Source: Shewanella yunxiaonensis (lineage in GTDB: Bacteria; Pseudomonadota; Gammaproteobacteria; Enterobacterales; Shewanellaceae). Taken from it: DNA of 64,000 nt. A program made the translations under genes and the position numbers. This document shows, piece by piece, positions 19,873 through 27,794 of the stretch (positions within the stretch are counted from its first letter, which is position 1; each line of letters begins with the position of its first letter). A model generated the notes under the pieces. It did no database searches and had not been told where the DNA came from. It was given only the letters and a program-made list of their open reading frames with translations. Location of the stretch: NCBI RefSeq assembly GCF_018223345.1, contig NZ_CP073587.1, positions 3,098,001-3,162,000 of the forward strand, written 5' to 3'.

Positions 19873-20529
19873 TTATATTGACTCTGAGTACTTTATTAGA
19901 GTTTGTTTCAAATCCTCACATTTTTTTATTGTTTTATGAGCTAAAGGTACATTTATTTTTCTATTCACAGATTCAAAATCTTCACCAGTTGCCAAATCAT
20001 AAATTTCACCAACTAGATTATTTATTATTTCCTTATCGCCACCATTTTCATCTGATATTCTATCCAACATGCTATTAGAGCTATTTTTAATAATATCAAA
20101 CTTCGTCTTTATAATTATTTCCAATTCTGTCTTTCTGTCTCTACTTGAGTTTTTTCTTATTGTATAATTACTTGACCAATACTCAATCACTGCATTTTCA
20201 AAAACTTCTAAATTTTTTAAAGTTAACACTGCAAAATGAGACAATCTATTATATTTTCTTATTTTTTTCCAAAAATAATAATTAAGAAAATATGCAATCA
20301 ATGCAGCACTTACTGAACTAATTAGACCTGATGTAATAGATAGTGGATATGAGCCTGACGGTATTGTATTTGAACTAGCTTGCTCTAATTTTTGAACTCT
20401 ATAGTTCAATAATTCCAAGCTATTTTTGTAACCATCCATAACTTTTACATTCCCTAAATCACAGGAATTACATTTAAAAATGACAGCATGTATATTATGA
20501 TTAAATTTATTAATACTATCATTTTTCAT
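19873..20529 (-). CDS. Unknown one-TM protein, third gene of the GHKL/STAS-like unit
   Basis: 218 residues, very AT-rich. The N-terminus has a CNSCDLG pair of cysteines, then a short coiled-coil-like stretch (LELLNYRVQKLEQ), then one strong membrane segment at about 64-90 (LSITSGLISSVSAALIAYFLNYYF) followed by KKIRK. The remaining 125 residues are a charged, mainly helical cytoplasmic tail. No known family recognised. It starts 7 bases after the stop of the STAS-like gene, so the two are very likely co-transcribed. It could be the membrane partner or output of the module, but this is only inference. Confidence 0.7.
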   Translation of the reverse strand: MKNDSINKFNHNIHAVIFKCNSCDLGNVKVMDGYKNSLELLNYRVQKLEQASSNTIPSGSYPLSITSGLISSVSAALIAYFLNYYFWKKIRKYNRLSHFAVLTLKNLEVFENAVIEYWSSNYTIRKNSSRDRKTELEIIIKTKFDIIKNSSNSMLDRISDENGGDKEIINNLVGEIYDLATGEDFESVNRKINVPLAHKTIKKCEDLKQTLIKYSESI

Positions 20530-20535
20530 CGTTTT

Positions 20536-20958
20536 CTAATCCTTTAGAATATCAGCTACAAATTTTTTATCTATAATTGATTTAAATACACCTTGTTTAA
20601 TAGCAAGATCTTTTGTTGATACATATTTTTCTGAATTATAAAGAGCTTGTTTAATATACTGCTCTATCTTATTTTGGTAAAACTTATAATCATCCGTCTT
20701 ACAAGTTGTAACTATTTTGCTTAAAACCTCATCACTAGTAAAATATCCATGTTTTATTAGTCCACCGAAGGCCTCAACTAAGAATGATGAACCATAACCA
20801 TCAACATTTTTTTCAATATCTATTTCAATTTTATCTTTTTTTTCTAACAATGGTTTAAGCACCTCTTCGCGGAACTCTTCTCCACTACCATCACCATCGG
20901 TATAATACCTACCAGAAGGATCACTTGAAAAATTCATTCCAATCAATATCTTATCCAT
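20536..20958 (-). CDS. STAS-like domain protein (DUF4325 type)
   Basis: 140 residues. The signature is FREEVLKPLLEKKDKIEIDI, then GYGSSFLVEAFGGLIKHGYF, matching the STAS-like DUF4325 pattern (an Asp-rich strand followed by GSSFL-EAFGG). Such proteins resemble anti-sigma-factor antagonists and are often next to GHKL ATPases. It overlaps the upstream ATPase gene by 8 bases and is followed by the one-TM gene after 7 bases, so the three form a unit. Base composition is much more AT-rich than the nif genes, pointing to horizontal origin. Its biological role is not known. Confidence 0.78.
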   Translation of the reverse strand: MDKILIGMNFSSDPSGRYYTDGDGSGEEFREEVLKPLLEKKDKIEIDIEKNVDGYGSSFLVEAFGGLIKHGYFTSDEVLSKIVTTCKTDDYKFYQNKIEQYIKQALYNSEKYVSTKDLAIKQGVFKSIIDKKFVADILKD

Positions 20959-21757
20959 TGCTCGGCTCTTTATTATCTAACGTTACACTCCATATGATAA
21001 GTGTACCACACAATGGAAGATCAAAGCTCGCGGTCTTTACATGCTCCTTATTGTTATCTAATGTAAATTTATACAGGCCCTTGTAACTTAAAATGGAAAT
21101 ATATCCTTGTCCTCTTTGTTTTATAAACTCTATAAGATCTTGTAACCCTTTTCCTCGATCATTTTTTTCTGTACTTGTTCTATCAATACTCATTGCTGCT
21201 TCTAATAGTACTTTATCAGACATTTTTTCGATAACATTAACACCTGTTTTAGTTAAAAAATTAAGCACTCTTTCATATATCTTTGACGCGGGAAGTGATT
21301 TTGGAATTCCCACTCCTTGATCATAAAAAGCAATTTTCATTTCTCTAGAACTATTATTAAACGACCCAGTTAAGTACCATGATTTATCTATAAATACATT
21401 TCCTTCTGGATAAGCATGATGAGTTACATTTGTAACAGCCTCTGAAAGTCCACTATGTAAAAATGTCCATTTCAAAATATCATCACCCACTAATGAAAAT
21501 ATTTCTCTTTTTAGTTCAATTTTTTTCGATTTTGCATCATCAGGATCAGAGCAAAGCCCCCTCATATATCTAACAAAATTGAGATCTGTTGTGTATTTTT
21601 CTATTTTATTTAAATCTAAAGGTTTGTTATCAAACAAATCAAAAAAGCCCAACTGACATAACTGCTTTAAAATTTGATCATTCCATGTTTCTGTAAATGG
21701 TATTAGTCTCCTATTGATTATTGAATCAGGGTAAGAGCATGAATGCTTAAATATCAC
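20951..21757 (-). CDS. C-terminal fragment of the GHKL ATPase, possibly still translated
   Basis: An open frame of 268 codons starts with GTG at 21757 inside the IS end. It contains the full ATP-binding set: N-box HSGLSEAVTNVTHHAYP (E106, N110), G1 box DQGVGIP (146-152) and G2 box RGKGL (201-205). The first 11 residues come from the IS. The GTG overlaps the transposase stop (GGTGATATTTAA) in another frame, so translation could be coupled to the transposase. Whether the fragment is made or works alone cannot be told from sequence. Confidence 0.6.
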   Translation of the reverse strand: MIFKHSCSYPDSIINRRLIPFTETWNDQILKQLCQLGFFDLFDNKPLDLNKIEKYTTDLNFVRYMRGLCSDPDDAKSKKIELKREIFSLVGDDILKWTFLHSGLSEAVTNVTHHAYPEGNVFIDKSWYLTGSFNNSSREMKIAFYDQGVGIPKSLPASKIYERVLNFLTKTGVNVIEKMSDKVLLEAAMSIDRTSTEKNDRGKGLQDLIEFIKQRGQGYISILSYKGLYKFTLDNNKEHVKTASFDLPLCGTLIIWSVTLDNKEPSNG

Positions 21758-22975
21758 CCAACGTCTTTAAACCTGCTGTTAGTACCTGCTCCAGATAATC
21801 AGTGCTACCGTGTGCACGCTTCTGTTTGCGTGGAATACTGATTTTTCGAGTTGTTTCCGCTTGGAGCATATTCAACGCTATCTTCCTTGCTCCGGACAAT
21901 ACCTCCGCCGCATTGCCTCTATATATTTGGCATTGGTCTTCCTTCATCGACGCGTCCAGCACCCAATGCAGGCTATTTTCAACCGCCCAGTGGCTGCGTA
22001 CCGCATTGGCAAAACGGGCCTTGCTCAGTTTGGCTGAACTGATGTAATAACGGTACTCAAGGGATTCATTACCGCTTTTCGTTCGACGATAGCTCAGCGC
22101 AACACCGATACTTTTAAGCCCTTTCCATTCTGGGAAGGCGTCGGCTAAGCTGCCTGCGTCCATAACACAATAGGCTCTGGCTTCGTTACGTCCGTGCTGC
22201 TTCTCTAAGCAAAGCACTTCTTCGTTAATCTCGCTGGAAAGAACTTTACGAACGGCATCGTGCAGCGCTTTTTGATTACCTTTTACGGCAAGCAAATAAT
22301 CACCACCGCGCTCAATAATTTGTTCAGCGATATCTGTCTGACATCCCATAGCATCTATCGATATCAGACAACCTTTAATATCCAACAGCGCCAGTAATGC
22401 GGGAATGGCGGTAATTTCATTGGACTTACTTTCGGTTTTAACTTGCCCAAGCACGACATTATTTTCTGTTGCGAAGGCATTTACCATGTGGATGGCTGAC
22501 AGTCTATTCTGGCGATTATATGAACCACATAGCCGTTTACCATCTATCGCAATAAGCTGACCTTCAGATAACTCCACAACAGACTTCATCCAGTCGATAA
22601 AGCAATGCTGAAACTGATCGCTATCTATTCTCGATACGACTCGAGCAATAGTGTCATGAACAGGTAACCCATTCTTAAACAGGCCTTTTTCGATAAACCA
22701 GTTAAAGTGCAGATCGCCAAAATCTTCGATATCTTCCCAGCCTTGTGCTCCAGCTATTGAGGCACAAACCACGAGGAATAAAATATCAGTGAATAGGTGC
22801 TCGACTTTGGCTGACTGACGAGGGTCTTCTAAGGTACTAAAGAACTGTTGAAATGCACCGGAGTTCATAGGGCTCTCCACAAAAGAGAGTATAAGATCAC
22901 AGCCAGTATGAACCGTCCAGCCCTTTGGGAGAATGTCAGTCTAATAGCTCAAATTATGTTCGTGATCTTGCCCTG
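21727..22975. mobile_element. ISAs1-family insertion sequence, complete
   Basis: 1249 bp. The ends are imperfect inverted repeats beginning CAGGGTAAGAGCATGAA (left) and CAGGGCAAGATCACGAA (right, minus strand). It is flanked by the exact 10-bp direct repeat ATTATTGAAT (21717-21726 and 22976-22985), the expected size for the family. It carries one transposase gene on the minus strand. The intact duplication suggests a fairly recent single insertion. Confidence 0.92.
21747..22868 (-). CDS. ISAs1-family transposase
   Basis: 373 residues from the ATG at 22868 (MNSGAFQQFFSTLEDPRQ), with GGAGAG upstream; a GTG 12 bases earlier is also possible. Family features are DPRQSAKVEHLFTDILFLVV at the N-terminus, the first DDE region IAIDGKRLCGS, then ISIDAMGCQTDIAEQI, and a late RSHWAVENSLHWVLDASMKEDQ segment carrying the catalytic Glu. 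It is full length with no frameshift, so it is probably active. Confidence 0.93.
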   Translation of the reverse strand: MNSGAFQQFFSTLEDPRQSAKVEHLFTDILFLVVCASIAGAQGWEDIEDFGDLHFNWFIEKGLFKNGLPVHDTIARVVSRIDSDQFQHCFIDWMKSVVELSEGQLIAIDGKRLCGSYNRQNRLSAIHMVNAFATENNVVLGQVKTESKSNEITAIPALLALLDIKGCLISIDAMGCQTDIAEQIIERGGDYLLAVKGNQKALHDAVRKVLSSEINEEVLCLEKQHGRNEARAYCVMDAGSLADAFPEWKGLKSIGVALSYRRTKSGNESLEYRYYISSAKLSKARFANAVRSHWAVENSLHWVLDASMKEDQCQIYRGNAAEVLSGARKIALNMLQAETTRKISIPRKQKRAHGSTDYLEQVLTAGLKTLGDI

Positions 22976-23529
22976 ATTATTGAATTCCATTTTGAAATTT
23001 CAGCTGTTAGAACTAAAGCAGCTGATGTAGATATTTTCTTTAAGTTCTCAAATCTTATGTGCCTCAACTTATATGCTGATTTAGGGATCTTTCTATTCTT
23101 AAAATCTTCAAATAACTTAGTACACTCACGAATTGCATTTAAAGTTACAACTGTATTATGGTAATTTCTATTTAAATCCATACTTTCTGGTAGAAATATC
23201 TCAATATCATTCTTCTTATTTCGTTTATTAAGTACTAATCCTTTTTTAATATATGCATCAATCATATTATTATGATTTTTATAGCTCTTTATTTCTTTTT
23301 TAACTACTTTGAATTTTAATGTCTTTTTTATAGTATTTTTTCGATTACGTAATTCCCTAATTACATCTCGTTCTCGTTCTTTTATGGTTATTTTTCTCAT
23401 AAAAAATCCCTTTTTCTTTTACATTAATTATTAAGCTTTCAATTTTCAATATTTTTTATCGATAATTGTAAAAAAGTAAGATAGGGTTCAGCCACCAATT
23501 TAATTCCAGCTAACACATTGAATTTTCAG

Positions 23530-23910
23530 GTAACACCAATTCCCCTTTGGTGCTGCCGCAAGCGTTGCTGAAAATGGCGTAGCCGAGACATGGCCGCTTT
23601 CGGACATCCATGTCCTTCACGGCATTTGGGCCTCCTGCCCAGCAGATGTCGAGGCGCGAAGGTTGAGCATGGGCGAACGAGACAACGTCTCAAGTTTGTG
23701 AGCGCGAGGCCGGGATAGCCGAGCTGGGATGGCTTTCAAGGATAGAAAGCCGTGAATCCTGAGCATAGCCAGATTTTCAGCATAAGCTGGCGGAGTTGTC
23801 AGCGCCGTGGGGCGTCCTCGGGGTTCCAAGGGGCGGGGGACGAGCATCGCCCCTTGGCTCAGGTATGGAGTGAGCAACTCCACGACTTTTCGCAAACGCA
23901 GTTTGCACAT
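23530..23910 (-). repeat. Dispersed repeat, copy B (inverted relative to copy A)
   Basis: It matches 19334-19712 on the opposite strand over about 380 bases. Just outside it, 23511-23545 (ACACATTGAATTTTCAGG) also recurs at about 24460, and 23920-23990 (GCCTATTTAGTCGTAGTG) recurs near 27057. Copies A and B bracket the GHKL/STAS-like unit and its IS. The 23401-23529 stretch before it is AT-rich upstream sequence of the ATPase gene. Confidence 0.8.
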
Positions 23911-23999
23911 AGGCGCAGCCTATTTAGTCGTAGTGTGAGCACGAAAGCTCACGACTTTGGCAACCGCAGGTTGCATAGGCTGCGCAAGCCTATCCATTA

Positions 24000-24308
24000 T
24001 CAGTCATCTGGCCCTAAAAGGGTAAACATCAAATTTTTCCGCATATCCTTAAGCACTACCCCTTTTTTCAGCATCGCTGTGCTTAACCGCTTTTGCCACT
24101 TCAATAGATCTGGCGCTGCCGCCGCTAACACTGGTTCATTCTCAAACTGAAAATACAACAGCAACGAACCGGGAAATAACTGGTACTCAACGGTAAACCA
24201 ACATTGCACCATGCCGGGGATTTCCGCACGCGCTTGTGCTTCAAGGGCATCCGCAACGGTCTGCACAATCGTTTGTTGTTTTTGTTGTACGTTAGAGAGC
24301 TTTTTCAT
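24000..24308 (-). CDS. Hypothetical protein, 102 residues
   Basis: MKKLSNVQQKQQTIVQ, then a compact mixed alpha/beta sequence (GMVQCWFTVEYQLFPGSLLLYFQFEN, then APDLLKWQKRLSTAMLKKGVVLKDMRKNL). No signal peptide or membrane segment. Composition is close to that of the core genome, unlike the AT-rich neighbours, so it may be an original resident gene around which repeats accumulated. The repeat family runs right up to its stop codon. I do not recognise the family and no operon partner is seen. Confidence 0.65.
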   Translation of the reverse strand: MKKLSNVQQKQQTIVQTVADALEAQARAEIPGMVQCWFTVEYQLFPGSLLLYFQFENEPVLAAAAPDLLKWQKRLSTAMLKKGVVLKDMRKNLMFTLLGPDD

Positions 24309-24439
24309 GGTTAAAGCCTAGTTGTTGAAGCCCAAGTCAGGGGCAAAAGTTCCACGCCACGCCGTATAAGTTGGGCATTTTACATGTTTTTAAAAGTGAC
24401 CACAGCCATCGAGCAGTCTTGGCATGTACAGTTAACAAT

Positions 24440-24650
24440 GAGGACAGCGAATCTCGGATAACACACTGAATTTTCAGGCAGTACCAATTCCCTCGCCGCT
24501 GCGTAGGCGCATCGAGTAATCGATTCATTCGCCGTTCACACACCTCCATGTTCTCCACGGCATTAGTACATCCTGTACGTCGATACCTCAAAGCTATGCT
24601 AAGAAATGAACTTCAAATCAGTGCGATTTGTGAAGATGGCAAACCAGGAA
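24440..24650. repeat. Degenerate copy of the dispersed repeat family
   Basis: CACTGAATTTTCAGG near 24460-24480 matches the segment near 23516. The end, AATCAGTGCGATTTG at 24616-24646, matches 26821-26851 at 28 of 31 positions in the same orientation. The 84-codon frame in this stretch is not conserved in the other copies and is not called. 24650-24807 is AT-rich and holds only the upstream region of the next gene. Confidence 0.55.
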
Positions 24651-24807
24651 AAGCCCCCTAGATTATCTATAAAATATCAATTAAATCATAATATTAAATG
24701 AATTTAGAAATTATATGTAACATCATATAGATTGCAAAAGACATTCAAAAATACAACATTAATTCAACATAAAAGGAATTAGGAAGCATAAATACAAAGG
24801 AGCTACT

Positions 24808-25020
24808 ATGGGTTCAAAAATAGTTACATTGTCATTTCTTTTTGTTGCTGCTTTCGCTGGGTATTCATATGCAGAAAGCACGGTTACCACCATAAAAGGT
24901 ACATTTCGTTGTGAGACCGCCTGCGTTGTAACTGCAGACGGCTCAGTGACAGATGCTGCTGGCGGAACAGTTTGGAAAAAAGTTGCACCACAAGCACCTA
25001 AAGAAACTAAAACGAAGTAA
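24808..25020 (+). CDS. Small exported protein
   Basis: 70 residues with a clear signal peptide (MGSKIVTLSFLFVAAFAGYSYA, cut after AYA-like YSYA). The mature part is about 48 residues with two cysteines (FRCETACVV) that could form a disulfide, and a lysine-rich tail (APKETKTK). AAGGAG lies just before the ATG. The next gene starts 19 bases downstream with GAGGAG, so the two form a likely operon. No family recognised. Confidence 0.7.
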   Translation: MGSKIVTLSFLFVAAFAGYSYAESTVTTIKGTFRCETACVVTADGSVTDAAGGTVWKKVAPQAPKETKTK

Positions 25021-25039
25021 CTGATTTTGAGGAGTAGCT

Positions 25040-25723
25040 ATGAAGAAATTTTTTATTTCTGTATTAGTCATTTTAATTTTCTCTTTCACGTATTATTTTT
25101 ATACAAAAAACAATACAGAAGGAGTAACATCAGTAACATATAGTCAAGAATCATCTACAGCCAATGAACAGCCTTCAGATAATACGCCTTTTATAAAAAA
25201 CGCTTCATTAAGCAATGAAGTAGATAATACTGATAAAAAAAATATCTATAATAAAAACAACTTAAGTAGTGAGCATCAAAACCAAAGTAAGCTAGTAAAG
25301 ATAGATTCATTAGATGAAATTGTGTCAAGTAATGATAACCAAGAAAATTTTAACTCCACCATAATAGAAGATTTAAGTATCAATCAGTTAAGTATATTAG
25401 TAAGCAATTTAGGACAAAATTTAACTAGTAATAGCGCAGCAGAAAAGCAAGACTCTATTCAAGACGATCTCAATATTTTATCTAATACAAATAAAAGCTT
25501 ACTAATAAACGATTTTCAATGCTCTGATAGTGTATGTGGATTGATAATTAATTCCTCTAATAATAACATTAAAGAAATAGAAGATTATTTAGATCAAATT
25601 ACCAAAACAAATAGTTTTAAAAAATACTCAAAAGGTGGAACATTAATGATAAAGAAAAATAATGATGAGTATTACGGGATAATAGTCACATCATTATCAA
25701 ACAACAGTATTTCAATTAAATAG
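25040..25723 (+). CDS. Membrane-anchored protein rich in Asn and Ser
   Basis: 227 residues. An N-terminal hydrophobic helix (FFISVLVILIFSFTYYFYT) acts as an anchor or uncleaved signal. A long low-complexity linker with many N, S, K and D runs to about residue 110. A more structured C-terminal domain has two cysteines (FQCSDSVCGLIIN) and NNIKEIEDYLDQITKTNSFKKYSKGG. Very AT-rich. It follows the small exported protein in a probable operon. The Cys pair and periplasmic layout suggest an exported domain that folds with a disulfide; function unknown. Confidence 0.68.
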   Translation: MKKFFISVLVILIFSFTYYFYTKNNTEGVTSVTYSQESSTANEQPSDNTPFIKNASLSNEVDNTDKKNIYNKNNLSSEHQNQSKLVKIDSLDEIVSSNDNQENFNSTIIEDLSINQLSILVSNLGQNLTSNSAAEKQDSIQDDLNILSNTNKSLLINDFQCSDSVCGLIINSSNNNIKEIEDYLDQITKTNSFKKYSKGGTLMIKKNNDEYYGIIVTSLSNNSISIK

Positions 25724-25748
25724 CTATTTCAACATTGTTGATACTCAT

Positions 25749-26807
25749 GGCTTTGTTTCCTAAATCGATCCAGCGAAAAAAACTCCCTATGATTGTTTAA
25801 TTGTTAAACTACATAGTGAGTTTTGGGCATGCCTAGCCCTGTGAGTTTGTTCAACGCCTTTATCATCGCGTAAGTTTCTCCTACCTGAGCGTTATAATTT
25901 CGCAGGCTTAATCTGCCACCAAGTAGTTGCTTAATCCTGTACATGGCAGTTTCTGAGATTGACCGACGATGGTAACCATACCGTTTTTTCCACTGTTTAT
26001 TTGAACCATGAAGCTGTTGCCAACTGACCGCTAAGTTACGCGGATGACCTTGTTCCCAGAGCGCGGCACCTTCCCTCGGTGGAATGAGTACCAAAGCCCG
26101 TTTTCTACGAACGGCATCGTGACAGGCTCTTGTGTCGTAAGCACCATCACCTGAGATATTGCGGATTTTGCGATGGGTTTGCTTGAGCAAATTCGGCATA
26201 ACTTCAGCGTCAGTGACACCGGATAAACTCAGTTCCGCAGCAATAATTTCATGGCTATGTGTATCGACGGCAATATGCAGTTTACGCCATACACGGCGCT
26301 TGCCATCTGTGCCATGTTTCTTCACTTTCCACTCACCTTCGCCATAAACCTTCAAGCCTGTCGAGTCGATAGCCAAGTGCTCAATCGTGCCACGCGTCTT
26401 GGTTTTAAAAGCAATCTTGACGGTTTTCGCGCGTTTGCTGATGCAAGTGTAGTGTGGGCATGAAAGCGGAATATCTGCTAGTTTAAAAACAGAGTTGATA
26501 AAGCCTTGTAACGCTCGCAGTGGCATAGAGAAAACACGTTTAACCATCAGCGCGGTGGTAATAGCTAAGTCGCTAAATACGTGTGGGCGACCTTTCCTTG
26601 GTTGCTCGGCCTTAGCTTTCCACTGGGCGATAGCGTCCTCATCAATCCAGGAGGTAAGTGAGCCACGATTGATCAGGGCTTGATTGTATTGCTTCCAGTT
26701 GGTTGTTTTATATCGAGGTTTTGGCACGATTGATGGGGGAGTTGATAGGCTATGCCGATCAGATCAGCCTCTATCGTTTTAGTTCAACCGATTTAGGAAA
26801 CAAAGCC
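25749..26807. mobile_element. IS5-family insertion sequence, complete
   Basis: 1059 bp bounded by a perfect 19-bp inverted repeat GGCTTTGTTTCCTAAATCG (25749-25767 and 26789-26807). TCAT flanks both sides (25745-25748 and 26808-26811), consistent with a 4-bp target duplication. It carries one intact transposase gene on the minus strand. Confidence 0.93.
25804..26727 (-). CDS. IS5-family transposase (DDE type)
   Basis: 307 residues. Landmarks are NRGSLTSWIDEDAIAQW near the N-terminus, LAIDSTGLKVYGEGEWK (first catalytic Asp), ISGDGAYDTRACHDAV (second Asp), and YHRRSISETAMYRIKQLLGGRL with the catalytic Glu. This is full length for the IS903-like group, with no frameshift. Confidence 0.94.
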   Translation of the reverse strand: MPKPRYKTTNWKQYNQALINRGSLTSWIDEDAIAQWKAKAEQPRKGRPHVFSDLAITTALMVKRVFSMPLRALQGFINSVFKLADIPLSCPHYTCISKRAKTVKIAFKTKTRGTIEHLAIDSTGLKVYGEGEWKVKKHGTDGKRRVWRKLHIAVDTHSHEIIAAELSLSGVTDAEVMPNLLKQTHRKIRNISGDGAYDTRACHDAVRRKRALVLIPPREGAALWEQGHPRNLAVSWQQLHGSNKQWKKRYGYHRRSISETAMYRIKQLLGGRLSLRNYNAQVGETYAMIKALNKLTGLGMPKTHYVV

Positions 26808-26814
26808 TCATGGA

Positions 26815-27098
26815 TGACGAATCAGTGCGATTTGCGAAAATGACAAACCATAAGCCCGTAGCGTTTCGCGACGTGGGGCGTCGTCGGGGTTATAAGGGCG
26901 AATACTCATCTACGATGAGTGCGCTTATGAGCGCGAGCCATGGATGGCGAGCTGGCCGTTAAACATGGATGTTGTTGCGGGACGAGCATCGCCCTTTGGC
27001 TCTGGTGTGGAACGAGTAGTTCCACGACTTTCCGCTAACGCAGTTTGACATAGGCGCAGCCTATTTAGCCGTAGTGTGAGCACGCAAGCTCACAACAC
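26815..27098. repeat. Dispersed repeat, copy C (partial)
   Basis: It contains GGGACGAGCATCGCCC, then GTTCCACGACTTTC, then CATAGGCGCAGCCTATTTAG and GTAGTGTGAGCACG. The same elements occur in order in copy B and its outer flank (23840-23950). The start at 26821-26851 matches the block at 24616-24646. The middle of the unit is replaced by unrelated sequence. No gene is seen in it. Confidence 0.65.
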
Positions 27099-27102
27099 TC
27101 AA

Positions 27103-27687
27103 TCACTTTTGTGCTAACAGCTGCAACACTGCACCAGTGCCTGTGTGTTTAACACCTTCAATCACCTGCCGATCTAACGCTTGCAGATGCAAGATATTCA
27201 GCGCCGCTAACTCGCTAGCAACTTCATCTTTATCCAACAGCATTTCTACGGCCTTGGGGCCGCCAGTGCCGAACTGTAACTGTCTTGGGGTATAACCTTC
27301 TAGCAGGAATACGCCGCCCGGTTTCAATCCATCAATCACTTGTTGATGCACGCGTTTACGCAGCGGTGCTGGCAGGTGACAAAAAATAGAGACGATAGCG
27401 TCCCACTGATTTTCACCAAAGCTGAACTGCGCCAGATCGGCCTGAATATAGTCAACGCTGACCCCATATCGCGCCGCCAGTTTCTTCGCTTTGGCAATGC
27501 CGACGGCGGACAGATCGACGGCGGTTACCTGATAGCCCTGTCGTGCCAGATAGACTGAGTTACGGCCTTCGCCATCACCGATACATAACACCCGCCCCTG
27601 AGGCAGATCACTGCTGTGTGCCAGCAAAAATTCGTTGGGTTCACTGCCGTACACATACTGCTCGGCACTGTAGACATCATCCCACAT
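27103..27687 (-). CDS. Class I SAM-dependent methyltransferase (TehB-like)
   Basis: 194 residues. Motif I is VLCIGDGEGRNSVYLA, followed by VTAVDLSAVGIAKAKKLA, YIQADL and WDAIVSIFCHL. This is the layout of small TehB/Tam-like methyltransferases, which often act on small molecules or metalloid oxyanions. The substrate is not predictable here. The ATG at 27687 has GGAAGC upstream. Convergent and divergent signals are not seen; it seems to be a single gene. Confidence 0.8.
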   Translation of the reverse strand: MWDDVYSAEQYVYGSEPNEFLLAHSSDLPQGRVLCIGDGEGRNSVYLARQGYQVTAVDLSAVGIAKAKKLAARYGVSVDYIQADLAQFSFGENQWDAIVSIFCHLPAPLRKRVHQQVIDGLKPGGVFLLEGYTPRQLQFGTGGPKAVEMLLDKDEVASELAALNILHLQALDRQVIEGVKHTGTGAVLQLLAQK

Positions 27688-27794
27688 ACTGCTTCCTTGG
27701 TTTTTGTAACAGTCACTGCAACCATAGCGGCGACCATGGTCGCCTTCTATAAATTTTTTCTAATGTATCATAAATGACAAACAACCGCACACGC

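Larger units (their letters stand above)
20951..23400 (-). pseudogene. GHKL ATPase gene split by an ISAs1-family insertion
   Basis: The 5' part is 22976-23400 (MRKITIKERERD to KWNSII) and the 3' part is 20951-21726 (from NRRLIPFTETW onward). They are separated by a complete IS at 21727-22975 with a 10-bp duplication ATTATTGAAT on both sides. Removing the IS and one duplication joins the parts in frame into one protein of 396 residues (142 + 254). The N-terminal region is basic and the middle (FENLKKISTSAALVLTAEIS) is typical of ATPases paired with STAS-like proteins. The GHKL ATP-binding fold is in the C-terminal half. The gene begins at 23400 with AAGGGA upstream and is the first gene of the unit. 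Confidence 0.85.

Noticed and set aside
23617-23910. 97-codon minus-strand frame
   Set aside because: It is the repeat copy B read in one frame; not kept in copy A or C.
24337-24591. 84-codon minus-strand frame
   Set aside because: Within a degenerate repeat, no ribosome binding site, low-complexity translation.
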